6,152 nucleotides of DNA from Acidobacteriaceae bacterium (GTDB lineage Bacteria > Acidobacteriota > Terriglobia > Terriglobales > Acidobacteriaceae), in the NCBI GenBank assembly GCA_003140705.1, contig PLKU01000412.1, positions 1-6,152 of the forward strand, read 5' to 3'. Numbering within the stretch: position 1 is the stretch's first letter; every line of letters begins with the position of its first letter. The translations under genes were made by a program, and so were the position numbers. The notes under the pieces are model-generated. The model saw only the letters and a list, made by a program, of their open reading frames with translations. It was not told the DNA's origin and did not search any database. This document shows, in pieces, positions 6,067-6,152 of the stretch.

Positions 6067-6152
6067 TGTTACTTATTGGTTATTGCCTTCGGCTGTGTGC
6101 TTGAACAGTAAACGAGCGACAAAATGGGAATAATCTGCCGCTCCAGCGGCGG

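Noticed and set aside
6135..6152. Hairpin CTGCCGCTCCAGCGGCGG at the right edge
   Set aside because: It could be a terminator of a gene beyond the window, but the minus-strand tail is only loosely T-rich and the context is cut off.

Overview
The window looks like chromosomal DNA of a soil-type Acidobacteriota (Terriglobia-like). This rests on protein style, not on a database match. A giant exported protein combines NHL repeats of the 'GDGGPAT...GNLYIAD...GIITTVAGNG' type with group-3 bacterial Ig-like repeats and a C-terminal membrane hairpin followed by 'GC'. A small DFEYQ-type outer-membrane beta-barrel follows it. The DNA is moderately GC-rich by eye. I see no tRNA, rRNA, CRISPR array, insertion sequence or phage gene.

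Layout, left to right. Positions 2-506 (+) hold the 3' end of an unrecognised gene that enters from outside the window and carries an apparent +1 frameshift near 182-195. Positions 507-580 are the convergent junction, with two hairpins. The second hairpin encloses the stop codon of the next gene. Positions 561-812 (-) encode an 83-residue ferredoxin with an unusual cysteine pattern. Positions 813-961 are a gap with no convincing promoter. Positions 962-1618 (-) encode a 218-residue predicted outer-membrane beta-barrel protein. Only 32 bases upstream of it lies the end of the dominant gene, 1651-5901 (-). That gene encodes about 1416 residues: a signal peptide, an Ig/ASH-like domain, a six-bladed NHL propeller, a second ASH-like domain, six Ig-like repeats, and a C-terminal Ig-like domain interrupted by a two-helix hairpin. 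Positions 5902-6152 hold its leader and a plausible sigma-70 promoter at 6039-6066. No other gene is visible there.

How the genes fit together: transcription on the minus strand runs from the giant NHL/Ig protein into the beta-barrel gene, so these two probably form a cell-envelope pair. The ferredoxin is on the same strand after a 149-base gap and may be transcribed separately. The left-edge gene converges on it. No defence, mobile or biosynthetic system is evident. The most unusual element is in the giant protein: its second C-terminal helix reads like a lipoprotein signal sequence buried inside a very large exported protein, and its single unpaired cysteine sits at the would-be lipidation site.
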